Below the pieces are notes generated by a model. It was not told where the DNA came from. It saw only the letters and a list, made by a program, of their open reading frames with translations, and ran no database searches. Positions 1 through 11,032 of a DNA stretch of 64,000 nt are shown here, one piece after another. Within the stretch, counting starts at the first letter, position 1. Each line of letters begins with the position of its first letter. Position numbers and translations under genes: made by a program. Source of the stretch: Mesostigma viride (lineage: Eukaryota; Streptophyta; Mesostigmatophyceae; Mesostigmatales; Mesostigmataceae); the NCBI GenBank assembly GCA_009746045.1, contig RPFO01000090.1, positions 1,760,689 through 1,824,688 on the forward strand, written 5' to 3'.

Positions 1-979
1 GCCAGCCAGGTGTAGAATAAAACCATGATGCTTTATATATTTGGAAAGCAACCAAACCATTCACATTTAATTTCAAAAGACATCGACAAGAATACAAGTG
101 TTGTCTAGTCGTATAATGTCGTACTTGTGCGTCACTGTCCAAATAAGGCTAAGCGGTTCTTGATAACCTAGCAGGCCTCGGGTGACGCCACACTGCTCCG
201 CTTGGCTTACGGCTGGCAGTGTCCTTTAGCGCCCCCTATCCTGTCTACCTATCCCGCTTACCCCAGCTATGGCTCACTGGCCAACGACGACCGGGTTCCT
301 TCCCGAGTCTCGCCCACAATACACACATCATCTTGACGAAACCAAACAGTTATCACTTCCGTCAACCAATCTCATGACAATTACTCATTGCAACCACTCT
401 CGGGGGCTGCTCCGGATTGTTCCACTATTAAACCCCTTGACGACAACACCAAGTTGTGAGGGAGAGTAACGAGCGAACAACGACCACCATGGCCGCTGCT
501 GTGCTCCTAAATACCTCCAAAAATCCCGGCATCCATGCGCTGTCGCATTTGCCAGCAAGCCGCCTGACGTGCAGTTAGACTGCCAGCAAAATGCAGAGCA
601 AGTCTGTTCGACAGCCACGTGCGAGCCAGCACACCGCACACTACGATCTGCGTATCTAGCTTTGTCAGATGGACTGAACATCATTCCGTCTGGACAATAC
701 AAAAGATTCATAACTGCCAAATGTCACGCACCGGAATATTGCGCAAGCCACCAAGGCTTTGCGCCCCAAAGTCTTGCGCCCGAACCTAAGTCAGGTCACC
801 TAAGACTGTCACACTAGAAATTCAGGTCTTTCCGGCGCGGCGCTCCACACCGGCCCAAGGAACAAAGCCTGCGGCCTATACTGAATCGGAACCAACCAAA
901 CGTCGGACGTAACGATTCCGATTACGGCAATCGCGTAACTTCTTGAGTGCACGGACGTAAATGATCACGGACGTGACAG
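1..979. repeat. Long direct repeat, copy 1 (period 1481 bp)
   Basis: This block recurs at 1482-2460 with one difference seen by eye (T at 36, C in the other copy), so the duplication is recent. The left edge may lie outside the window. The block ends in GTGACA. The short ORFs inside (about 66, 82 and 111 codons) match nothing I recognise and are identical in both copies, so they are not evidence of coding. It could be a long terminal repeat of a non-autonomous retroelement or a satellite-like tandem monomer. Confidence 0.8.
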
Positions 980-1481
980 CTGTCGCGTTTGCGTGCCATT
1001 ATATCCTGGACTGATCATTACCGCTACTTGAATGCATCCACTATCAGCAGTAATCATGTGTGTGATATGCCACCTCCCCCCCCACTATTTAGCTCACAAC
1101 AACGTGAGAGCAAAAAGTGAAAGAAAGGCATCTCACACTAAAGAAGGAAGCCCAAAGAGGGCGTCATTCCAGGCAGCAGCAAAAAAAAAAAATCCAGCTG
1201 CTCAAAGATGCTTTTCCAGGATCAGCAACAACCTTAACATGCATGCTTTTAAAGGCTTAGCAATAACCCCTTCGATGGCTTTTTACCGGGAAAAGCCTAA
1301 CCTCTTCAGATGCTTTTGAAGGCTAAGCAATAACCTTTTCCTTGTGCTTCCCTGGGTGAAGCAGGAGGAACATCCAGGCTGGCCGGACTGAACCCATCAT
1401 GGGTTGTTCGCTCGTTAAAATCCAGTGTGATGCAGGTCACGGACATACTTGGCCGCCGACCTCATGACAGGCAATTCCGTA
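980..1481. other. Spacer between the two direct repeats
   Basis: 502 bp of unique sequence between the repeats. It holds short internal near-repeats around 1205-1340 (variants of AGATGCTTTT and GGCTTAGCAATAACC). No protein similarity was recognised. If the flanks are LTRs this would be the internal domain, but no primer-binding site or clear polypurine tract was found. Confidence 0.5.
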
Positions 1482-2460
1482 GCCAGCCAGGTGTAGAATA
1501 AAACCATGATGCTTTACATATTTGGAAAGCAACCAAACCATTCACATTTAATTTCAAAAGACATCGACAAGAATACAAGTGTTGTCTAGTCGTATAATGT
1601 CGTACTTGTGCGTCACTGTCCAAATAAGGCTAAGCGGTTCTTGATAACCTAGCAGGCCTCGGGTGACGCCACACTGCTCCGCTTGGCTTACGGCTGGCAG
1701 TGTCCTTTAGCGCCCCCTATCCTGTCTACCTATCCCGCTTACCCCAGCTATGGCTCACTGGCCAACGACGACCGGGTTCCTTCCCGAGTCTCGCCCACAA
1801 TACACACATCATCTTGACGAAACCAAACAGTTATCACTTCCGTCAACCAATCTCATGACAATTACTCATTGCAACCACTCTCGGGGGCTGCTCCGGATTG
1901 TTCCACTATTAAACCCCTTGACGACAACACCAAGTTGTGAGGGAGAGTAACGAGCGAACAACGACCACCATGGCCGCTGCTGTGCTCCTAAATACCTCCA
2001 AAAATCCCGGCATCCATGCGCTGTCGCATTTGCCAGCAAGCCGCCTGACGTGCAGTTAGACTGCCAGCAAAATGCAGAGCAAGTCTGTTCGACAGCCACG
2101 TGCGAGCCAGCACACCGCACACTACGATCTGCGTATCTAGCTTTGTCAGATGGACTGAACATCATTCCGTCTGGACAATACAAAAGATTCATAACTGCCA
2201 AATGTCACGCACCGGAATATTGCGCAAGCCACCAAGGCTTTGCGCCCCAAAGTCTTGCGCCCGAACCTAAGTCAGGTCACCTAAGACTGTCACACTAGAA
2301 ATTCAGGTCTTTCCGGCGCGGCGCTCCACACCGGCCCAAGGAACAAAGCCTGCGGCCTATACTGAATCGGAACCAACCAAACGTCGGACGTAACGATTCC
2401 GATTACGGCAATCGCGTAACTTCTTGAGTGCACGGACGTAAATGATCACGGACGTGACAA
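1482..2460. repeat. Long direct repeat, copy 2
   Basis: Near-perfect copy of 1-979. It breaks off at 2460, where a 5'-truncated LINE 3' end begins on the plus strand, so a later LINE insertion or an element boundary may define this edge. Confidence 0.8.
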
Positions 2461-2605
2461 GGCTTCTCAAGGGTTATGTGCTACAGATACTCCCAACGGA
2501 GTTATGTTCCTAAATGAATTAATCCATTCCATCCCATGTTCCCCTCCCACTGAGGACTTATGCTCACGTGACGCAGTCACGTGTCTATTAATTAATTAAG
2601 TAATT
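2461..2605 (+). mobile_element. Two truncated LINE 3' ends (families B and A)
   Basis: 2461-2515 carries the family-B 3' end (ATGTGCTACA, then the hairpin ACTCC-CAAC-GGAGT at 2489-2502). 2525-2605 carries the family-A 3' end: CACTGAGGACTTATGCTCA, then the palindrome CACGTGAC-GCA-GTCACGTG, then TTAA repeats. Both are severely 5' truncated, as expected from incomplete target-primed reverse transcription. Confidence 0.6.
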
Positions 2606-2984
2606 TTCTAGTCTAGAAAGTTTAATTATCTAGTCTAGAAAATCCCAACTACACTACTCAGCAAAACGTACGCCCCTTCCGCTTGGGGGGAGGGGCCGGC
2701 TTGCCCACACCGGGGCTGGCGTGTGAGCCAGGACAATCTTCTGCCACCTCTTCTTGTTCTGCATAGCAGTCCAACGAAGAGAGCCTGAGGGATCGAGTGA
2801 ATGCGGTATTCAAAAGTGAGCTGGGACCACTAGGTCGGCCAGCAACATCTGGATGTAGTTCATGGCATGCAGGTTTACCCAGCTTTCTAATGTTCTTGGG
2901 GCCAGCTAGCCAGGTCAGGATGTGCTGCCCTGGTTGGCCAAGCCGCTGGGGGCTGGCCAGACCAATAAATTAATTAAATGATTA
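2606..2984. other. Unassigned repeat-region sequence
   Basis: TCTAGTCTAGAAA is duplicated at about 2609-2642, followed by G-rich unique sequence. No gene or known element was recognised here. Confidence 0.4.
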
Positions 2985-3190
2985 GGAACATAACTCCGTC
3001 GACCGGGAGTATATGCAGCACATATCCCTGAGACGGGGCATATGGCCTATAATACACTCGGGGCTACTTCCTGCAGGTGGGGGAATGTAAACTGCCACCT
3101 ATACTCTGGGTGCATGCACAAAGGGCACCTGCACCACCGTTATCTATCAGAGCCCAATGATCCCAAAGGGGGCCCGTCATGGGGTGGAAG
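2985..3190 (-). mobile_element. Truncated LINE family-B 3' UTR
   Basis: Read on the minus strand this matches the 3' UTR also found at 16684-16860 (minus) and 56060-56268 (plus): CACCTGCAGGAAGTAGC, GGCCATATGCCCC, then ACTCC and GGAGT stem halves around an enlarged loop, then ATGTTCC and an ATTTAATTAATT tail. No coding part is attached. Confidence 0.65.
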
Positions 3191-3191
3191 A

Positions 3192-4942
3192 TTAATTAAT
3201 TAATTAACTAATAGACACGTGACTGCGTCACGTGAGCATAAGTCCTCAGTGGGAGCCGCGAGGAACATGGCGGGGATCTGGAATGGATGGCCGGTGTAAG
3301 CTATGTAGGTCCTAGTTACAGGGACTTGTGGGCACTGCGGCCCGAATCTCTATCTATGAATGCCATACGCGGTCACACGTGGAGCCCCCACAGACTTGGG
3401 GGTGGTCTCCTTCATCACTACTTGCCATCTATCCTTGCGTACCATCTGCCTCCATATTACAGATAAACCATGCAGGAGGCTGCCCGGGTGTGAGCCCGTC
3501 ACATCTAGCTAGTGTACTGTAGCACATGTCCATGCCGAGTCTATCACGAAAAGTCCACGGGTGGCGGCCCTGCCGCGCGCGGCCTGGGGCACGCCAGGTG
3601 AGGACACATCGCCCAGGCTGGGCGGGCTTGGTGCAAGCTATTCTATCTGAATCTGTGTCTATACCTGATCTGTGCGGGCCATGCAGGTGCGTGCCCGGCT
3701 AGGCCCAGGCGCCTACAGGTGCCTAATAATGTGGGAAACATAGGGCAAATCAGCGTACAAACCCTCATAACTAACTAATGTGCAAACCAAAGGGGCCGCA
3801 TCGATGTTAAGGGCGCCTTGCGCAGCATCTTGGTGACGTTGCCGTTGAGTCGTTGCTCCAGCTCCTGCGTCAGTGTCCAGATCTCGGCGCCGTAAGTCAG
3901 GATCTTCAGAAGTGACGACGCCACCTTGAAGAGGTCATGCTTGACCATCCGGGGTAGGGCGGGGTTGCATGCTCGACCACCAGCGGCGGTGGTCATGGAG
4001 GAGTTGCGCCCACGCCAATGATGCCGATCCGTGTGGTCAGGTCGTCCGATCGCAGGATCGGGAAGCCAACTGCCAAGCAGCTTGAAGCGGCCTGAAGTAG
4101 GGTAGTTAATCTCGGTGTTGTCTAAGAGGCGGAGTGCATGTGGGTCGGGGCGCTGCCATGCCGAGGGCCAGGGCCTACGTTTTGGGGCTGATTTCTACGG
4201 ACCAACCGCCCGCGAGCCGCGAGCGCCATGCAGGCAGTCCAGCCAAAGTTGGGCAGACTCCGGCTAATCTCGATGAGCGTGATGTCGTCGGCATAAATGA
4301 GGTCAGCTAGCAAATTCTGCTTTTTAGTCGGCCCCCCTTCCCCAGGCTCGTTCGTGATCGCTACTAGGCCAGGGGCACGGCCTGCAATGCTAGCAAAGCG
4401 AGCACGTGCCTGGCCGGCGTGCATAACATAATCCACCACAATAATAAACACTGAGGTACGGCGACAGGACGCAACCCTGCCAGACGCCGGACTGTGCACA
4501 GTGGGCATCATGGCGGGGTAACTGAGCCGTGTTGAGTGCGCACCGAAGTGGTCGACCCCTCATCATACAGCGTGCGGATGACGGTTATCAGGGGAGTGGG
4601 GACCCGAGCGCGCGAGCAAGTACAGCCCATAGAGCGTCCCAGAGGACAGAATCAAAAGCCTTGATGCTGAAGTCGACGAAGATCAGGATGACGGGAAACT
4701 CACCAGGTTGCAGGAGAGCGATTTCCTCGAATCTTGAGGCGACGCGCGACAGAGATGGCCATGATGGTGCTGCGCCCAGGACGAAAGCCCATTTGACTTT
4801 CCCCTAGGTAACGATTGAGAGCAGAACGAAGGCGGTTGAGGATCATGCGCATGAACAACTTGGGACCGTGCGGCGCTCTGGATGCAGACTCCTTGGTAGT
4901 TGCAGCGTGGTCGTCAGGGGAACCTTGGTTTTTGTACAACAT
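3192..4942 (-). pseudogene. LINE family-A copy 1, ORF2 3' half and 3' UTR
   Basis: Degenerate reverse transcriptase of a non-LTR retrotransposon, reading from high to low coordinates. In order on the minus strand: MLYKNQGSPDDH and FMRMILNRLRSALNRYLGE, then GFRPGRSTIMAISVARRL (about 4780-4700), then LIYADDITLIE with the YADD catalytic box (about 4310-4270), then ILTYGAEIWTLT (about 3900-3860). Frameshifts and stops separate these blocks. The 3' UTR (3774-3192) closely matches 14510-15060 and ends in the palindromic hairpin (about 3215-3235) plus a TTAA-repeat tail. Its 5' half continues at 12542 on the other side of the inserted retrotransposon. Confidence 0.85.
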
Positions 4943-5029
4943 AATAAGTAGAGCACATCGGGAAGTGGCCCTCAACTGGCCATCCTTACCCATGGGAACA
5001 CTTTATGTCCAAAAAGGCTAGCCTTACCC
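4943..5029 (-). repeat. Element repeat B2 (3' terminus)
   Basis: 87 bp identical to 5489-5575 by eye. It is the outer 3' end of the tyrosine-recombinase retrotransposon and directly abuts LINE sequence at 4942. Confidence 0.85.
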
Positions 5030-5062
5030 CCAAACAGGCAACACACAGGGAGGGCGGGTGGG

Positions 5063-5441
5063 AAAACAAAAGAGACCGCCATGAGCTAGGTGAGCAAGCT
5101 TTTATCGTGTTTCAAGGCCAACGGCTCTCTACCAACGGCCAGATCCGGCAACGGCCTCTAAACAGTTTTAGCCGTCAAGTTTTACTTCAGATATTGCTTG
5201 TTGCAAACCCGTCCGCAATCACAGATCTGCTAGAAGAACCTAGACGCAGAAATCCGTCGTCAAGGTACTCAGCACACCGTCAAGGTATGGGCCGCAACAA
5301 TTAGGCCATATCATCCGTAATACTCGTACACTAGAAGCCTAATCAACCTTATTACGATCACATCACCCAGCTCTATTTCACCTAGCATCAGCGGCTCCCC
5401 TTCCGTATCACTATAAAGAAACTATGTTCAGAGAACCCCGA
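5063..5441 (-). repeat. Element repeat A2 (internal copy)
   Basis: 379 bp matching 12162-12540, with one difference seen (GCTAGAAGAACC here, GCTAGGAGAACC in A1). It lies between B2 and B1, separated from them by 33 and 47 bp. It contains a copy of the first gag codons. Confidence 0.88.
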
Positions 5442-5488
5442 TTCTATTAACCGTGGAACTCCAGGGTAACCAGACTCTTTATTAAAAC

Positions 5489-5575
5489 AATAAGTAGAGC
5501 ACATCGGGAAGTGGCCCTCAACTGGCCATCCTTACCCATGGGAACACTTTATGTCCAAAAAGGCTAGCCTTACCC
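5489..5575 (-). repeat. Element repeat B1
   Basis: 87 bp identical to B2. In the uninterrupted element only about 76 bp would separate it from the recombinase stop codon. Confidence 0.85.
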
Positions 5576-5655
5576 TTACATCCCTCCCTGGCGACCCAAG
5601 CCAGGGGCAAAACAAAAACCGGTGGACGCATAAGACAAGAATGAAGGGAACTTAA

Positions 5656-7909
5656 GGGGTCCGGACACACCGGAATTATTTCGCGCCAAAAAAATCGCGC
5701 CGGTACCCGGCACGTGAAATTGTGGTGCACGATGCGCGTAACCCTTGCGCCAAGTTGGCCATGGCGACGTGCGTTAGGTAATAAATGCAGTAATATGGCA
5801 ATAAGACCGCAGAAAATTATGCAGATGCGTCAAATCAAAGTTTCATCATGATCTTGCGTAGCCGAAGATGCATTATTGACGAGATCGATGCCATTTTTCA
5901 TCCGCGTTTGCGAGGGGGTCTGGCCCGGAAATCTTGCCGCAACGAATAAGCAGCAATACATGCCTACAGCGATAATTACAAAGGTTCTTAGTCCCTAGCG
6001 ATGCAGAAAGCAACGTTCATTAACGGGGAGATTGAAAATGTTAAAGAACCTTTTATTTTATTACTTTTCCTCGTCATTTTCGGAAAGAAAACGCCAGGTC
6101 CTGCTTTATGCGCTGTCAACCCGTCCATGGGTGGCTGGCATTTCTTGCGCGCCTTGTCAGGAAAGATAGCATGCCATTGTACGTCTATTATCCAGTGGTT
6201 ACCCCCGAAGTCTATTGCGTTTAGAAATCCCTTTATTCTAAGCTTTCAGCACGGTTTCCTGGAAGGGTGCGTTGTTTTGTTCGCCGCTTGCTGCATGCAC
6301 GTCTCTAGTTTTCCGGCAGCTTTCAACCGATTCGCTTACGTTATGCGTGGCAAGCTCTGAAATCCTGTCTAGGATTGGGTAATATCAAGGTAAGCTGCTA
6401 CGTTAATGTAATGATATATGGAAGGATTTGGATGGCAGAGTGCTTATATTGCATATTCAACACGTACCCCGGCATGCCTCGAGGGCGGCATGCAACAAGC
6501 TGGCGAGCATATGAACCGTGCGTCTCAACGTGCTGGGAAACAAGGTGGCTATACTTCTCTTGCTGGCCATGCTTTGTATATGTGTAAGCTATGCTTACGT
6601 GTGTGTCCTCTTTAGATTTGTGGATCACAGCCACTATGCTTCACAATCAATGTGCTCTCAAGGATGCTAGCCATGCTTATGAGGATGGCTGCAAGCCATT
6701 TCTCTTATGGCTTTGCTGTATTTTGTGTTTGCGCTTACAGTTCTGTTTTGTTGGTTGGTTTTTGAACGGGGTGATGTGAACCTGCAGGGTTAGAACATTG
6801 TGTTATTATTGCTGGTTGATTGAGGCATCATCCTCTACTCTAAGTCAGCATAGCACGTGTAGATGAGCATGCTGTTTATGCACCTTATTGTTGAGCATGG
6901 TTTACAACCATGGTGAGGTGTGGGGTGTGGCTAGCATGTACGAGTCACCCATCTAATCCCACATGTTTCTGTTGCTATTGAACGTTGCTTGGGCCTCTAA
7001 ACATTTCTGTTATTACCAATGAAGATTGCCAACTATGCTACCATAGTGTGGTGCTGCATGCTATGAATGACCTCTCTAGTACTCAAGGCTCATGCTCAGC
7101 TTGATCCTGCATTTGGTGGCTGTTTGTATAACTCAATTGGCAGCCGTCTATGTTAGGATTCTGATGATTTGTGGTGGGCAGGTGATGAAAAGGGTTATGT
7201 TTGAGCTCATGCCAGTCTATACTAGGGTTGAGGGGTGGCAGTTGAGGACACTAGTTTATGCCATCAGTCTAGCTCAGAATGACCTGAATTTTGATTCCAA
7301 GATAGTTTGCATGATAAATAACTTGCTGGCACCTTGTTTGCCCCACTTGGTGGTGGGCAAGGTTGTGATTGGTGCAGCCATTTGGAATAAAACCGTATTT
7401 TCGTGCATTTTTTTTTTTCATACAAAAGAACATAACTGTTCACATACGTGGTCAGAATGAGCTGAAAATTGGTCCCATTGATATTCCCACCCTGTGGAAG
7501 TTATTTTTGACTCCCTGGGCCCAACCCATGCGTATTTGATTTGATATTTTTTTTTTAGTCACAAAAAAGACGTATTTTTCGGTAAACTGCATAAGTATGC
7601 CCAGACGTGCGATTTTGGTGCTGCAAATTAGCTCCATTCTTTGGTCTGGGTGGGGATTTGACAAAAATGTGGTGTTTGGTCCACAAGTGTGGGGGGGTTG
7701 TCCTAGGCAATCCGTGCTGTTAGGGGGTGTGCGCGCTAAAAATAGCTCCGTGCACATGTATGGTGATGGACCTTGAACTCAAAAAGTAGCCAGATGCATG
7801 CCCAAGGGTCATATTTATGGCCCCCCATCATAATTTGCATTGCCAGAATGGGTATTGAGTGCAAAACATGTGTATTCAATTTGGGGGGGTTCAGGTGTGT
7901 CCGGACCCC
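5656..7909. mobile_element. TTAA-flanked DNA transposon, copy A
   Basis: 2254 bp bounded by TTAA on both sides (5652-5655 and 7910-7913). The terminal inverted repeats are GGGGTCCGGACACACC, perfect over 16 bp. A TTAA target duplication with termini starting in G fits Kolobok-like better than piggyBac-like elements, whose ends usually start with CC; no transposase was recognised, so it is probably non-autonomous. The left end shares a motif with copies B and C (TCGCGCCAAAAAA, then GGTACC) and a donor-like CAAGGTAAG at about 6385-6393. A plus-strand ORF of 119 codons at 6001-6360 has no recognised family and is not conserved in the other copies. Confidence 0.8.
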
Positions 7910-8861
7910 TTAAGAGGAAGGCAGAGAAAAGACGCTCCGCCAAATGCGCGGGGGGCAGGCGGCGATAGCCCGAACCAGGGCGTCAGGAAGGGTGAGGGCC
8001 AAGCTCCGGTGCAATCCCACATAGTGGGCGACAGTTTTGCTGCTGCGCCAGCGACCCCGATGCTGAATATCAGCCATGCTGCGCTGCCGCAAAAAATCAT
8101 AGGTAGCCCCCCCATGCCGCAGCCCGTGAATGGTAAACACCGTGTCGACCCCCAAAGCTTGCGTGGCCTGATGCCAAACCCGGCTGAACTGGGCATAATC
8201 GTAAGGGAACACCCGCTCCCAGGCCGCCTTGCCACGCATACAAGCCCGCAAGAGGGTCTCAGTCATGACATCCTCGATCACCACAGACTGCACCTCCCCC
8301 TTAGCCGTCTTAGCTGACATCAACAACAAGGCGCCCCGCTGCGAACCCCGCAACCGAACATCAGGCTGCAAGCGCACATGGCCGACCAACAGGTTGAGCG
8401 CCTCCGATACCCGCAGGTATTGTTGGAAAATAACGATGACCATCATAGCCGCACGAGGCTGCCGCTGGAGCACCATAGTACAAGCAAGCGCAAACGCAGC
8501 CTCCCATGGAATGGGGGGGGGGCACGAGGGGGTGCCAACGTGCGCCAGCCAGCCAAAACACTTCGTGCCAAGGCCCAATCCCGCACCTCCCGGGGAAGTA
8601 CAAATTCAGGCCCATAAGCGCATTGACACACAACTGGCGGCTGTAACACCGTGAGTGCGCCCAAGCGACATACTCGCAATAGTATTCCTCTATCGTCAAG
8701 CCGCGCAACAAGCTGCCAACCCGACCCCGCCGGCTCGCCCACCATGCGAAAAAGGACCTAAGACCCCGATGGTAAACCATCAAAGTAGCCGGCTTCACCT
8801 TGCCCTCAAGAAGGGTCAAGTAGCTAGCGCCAAGCCGAGGCCCGGGATTGGGATGAACACC
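7910..8861 (-). pseudogene. Tyrosine recombinase of the retrotransposon (frameshifted)
   Basis: Integrase of the element; joins the circular DNA intermediate to the target by strand exchange through a catalytic tyrosine. The N-terminal helical domain (VKPATLMVYHRGLRSFFAWW and onwards) is in the RT frame. The catalytic domain is in another frame, 8578-7910. Catalytic residues are all visible: Arg in LRVSEAL (about 8415-8395), HxxR in IHGLRHGG (about 8136-8113), His/Trp in HRGRW, and Tyr in HYVGLH (about 8028-8011). The reading frame changes twice, near a CCCCGGG run at 8588-8595 and at a run of ten G at 8513-8522. These are true lesions, programmed shifts or homopolymer errors. The stop TAA (7912-7910) lies inside the TTAA target of transposon copy A, so that insertion left the protein end intact. 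Confidence 0.8.
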
Positions 8862-10985
8862 CTCGCGAGTCAAATCGCGGACCCACCCGGCCACCGAGGC
8901 AGCCATGGAAAGCCCCCGCGAAGGCCCATCCGCAGGCTGAAGCTCACTTGGCGTCCAGACCCATTGTGAGCGGCTGCCGGTGACCAACGTAAGAGCGCAC
9001 AACCGGCGGCATTGCTTGTTTAACCGGTAAGAAGAGGAACGCCCTTTAGCCAAGCAGCCCAAAGCGGCAGTGGAGTCCACTAACCTCACCACCCGCTTAC
9101 CCCATGTTCCGAGGTTCCGGGCCGAGCGCTCCACCCCCTTCACAGCGGCCCGCACTTCCTTCTCGTTGATGTGCATGGTCGAATCGCGCCAGCGACTCTT
9201 GATCCCGACGCGCCATCGCCCGTGGATGATGGCTTTTTCCGCGGCCTTGGTCAAGGGTCTAGGCCCGGCATACATGGCCTCACCTGGGGTGAGGAGGGTT
9301 GGGTAACCCCGCACCTCCCGGGCCCGAGCTAATTCCGTCACCTCAGCTGGGGCCATCTCAGCGTAGACAACCCCCTGCCCAAAACTAGACGCATCCGAGG
9401 CCACCACCACCGGAGCCAGGGCAGCCCCCCGGTCCACACGGAGCATGGGGGCCAACGCCATGGCACACTCGAGCTCATCGCGCACACCTTGCCACAAAGG
9501 TCGCGTTCGCTGGCCCCACCCCTTGAGGTTGATGAACTTAAAACTCTGCTGCCATATGGACAAGCAAGTGCGGCTGAGCATCTGCAGCCACACCCACCGG
9601 CCCACGACGGCCGCCAGCGCCTCAGCGGTAGCGCGTCCCCTCTCGAGGAGTACACGAGTGTGCGCAACCACAAGGGTGAGCTGCTTAGCTGTCGGCTCCA
9701 ACACCCCATCCCGCCGGTGAACAACACCCAGAGCTTCTAGCTCGTCCTCCCCCTCCGGGCTAGCCATGATCGTCTTGTCCTTGGAGGGCACAAGGTTGTT
9801 AGGCGCGTACCCGTCTTCAATAGCACTCGCGATTAAGCGATTCACCGCCTCGCACGTGCGCCCATTGCTGACCACCAGGTCATCAATAGTGATGGATACC
9901 ATAGGGGCAGGGGGGTCCTCAAGGTCGATTTGCATCTCCCTCGTGCTCTCCTCCTTGTACTCGATGGCTAGGGCGGTTGGGTTACCCCATGCATTCCGAA
10001 GCACGGTCAGCTCCCCTACACTTGTGAGGCGGTTCACCTGCCGTCTAGGATCCAAAGCGCCCGTGGCATAGAGGACCATCTCATGGATGGCTTCCCCTAG
10101 CGCTACAGCGTGGGAGTGCCCCATGGCCAGCACTTTCAGCACTGGCCACACCCTCCTCCGCCGCCCCGGCAGCCCGACATCGGTGGACCACACATCAGGT
10201 AGCCCTTGATAATCCCACCACCACTCCGGCACTTGGATGGTATAGTAATACGAGACCAGATCGCTCTTGGCCGTGTAGCACCGACCCTTGATATAGACCT
10301 CCGAGTATATGCCCAGGTGGGGTAACACCGTCTTAGGGGGGTCCACCCACAGTGCGTTCCCCAACTTCTTATTCACAATGAGCCTTAACTCCCCCACTCC
10401 TTTGGCCACCCCAAAACATCCGTCTACCCACTTTGGCCGCGTCTCTCGGAACTCCACCATCCCCACGTCCGCTGCCCTCCCCATCAACTTGCCCCACTCC
10501 GCCATGGTGCACCCTCGGCTGGGGGCAGGTACATTCCAATACCTCGCACTGGCAGCCACCTCCGGCTTGATGCAGTTGGCTTCGCTCGCGTACACCTCTC
10601 GCCAACTAGGTCGTAGCGCCAGCAAATCCAGCAGCTTCGCCTTTCCTGCCACCTCGCGCTTCGGCAGACTCACCCGCTCCGCCACAAGTTGTTCATACTT
10701 ATTACATTTCCCATAGATTAGATCACTTCCTTCTGCGGGGCCTGTCGCAACGCCGGTTACGCGGCGACTGTACCACTCGCAGTGCTTCTTGACCCTTTTC
10801 AGGGCCTCCGCCGTTCCTCTGGAGCACGCGCCTCCAGATTTAGGCGGAGGGTCTGCCCCCCCGTGCCATAGCCAATTCAACCACGTAATCACCTTGTGTT
10901 GTAGAGTGAAGGTCCGGCGGCGGCGAGTTGCACGCTGGCGTCTGCGTGCTGACCTCACTCTCCCCCACGTAGTGCTTAGAGGCAT
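8862..10985 (-). CDS. Reverse transcriptase-RNase H of the retrotransposon
   Basis: Makes element cDNA from RNA and removes the template. The likely start is MPLSTTW at 10985, just after the gag stop; the open frame extends upstream to 11423 but that part overlaps gag and looks like a shadow. RT motifs in order: VGELRLIVNKKL, AKSDLVSYYYTIQVPEWWW (motif A Asp), MGHSHAVALGEAIHEMVL (motif B), SITIDDLVVSN (motif C, xIDD in place of YxDD). RNase H acidic residues: DASSFGQG, NEKEVRAA, RLVDSTAALG, and a final D in QPADGPSR. Directly after RNase H comes GVHPNPGP, then the recombinase N-domain. No stop interrupts this frame before the recombinase shift. Confidence 0.88.
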
Positions 10986-11032
10986 TGTAGGAAGAGGCAG
11001 TGGGAAGGGGGAGCGGTTTACCCTTTCGGTGT

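Noticed and set aside
1-2460. Complete LTR retrotransposon
   Set aside because: Internal part is only 502 bp with no coding, primer-binding site or clear polypurine tract; left edge not visible. Reported as a direct repeat only.
6001-6360. Protein-coding gene of 119 codons inside TTAA element A
   Set aside because: Not conserved in copies B and C and without recognisable domains.
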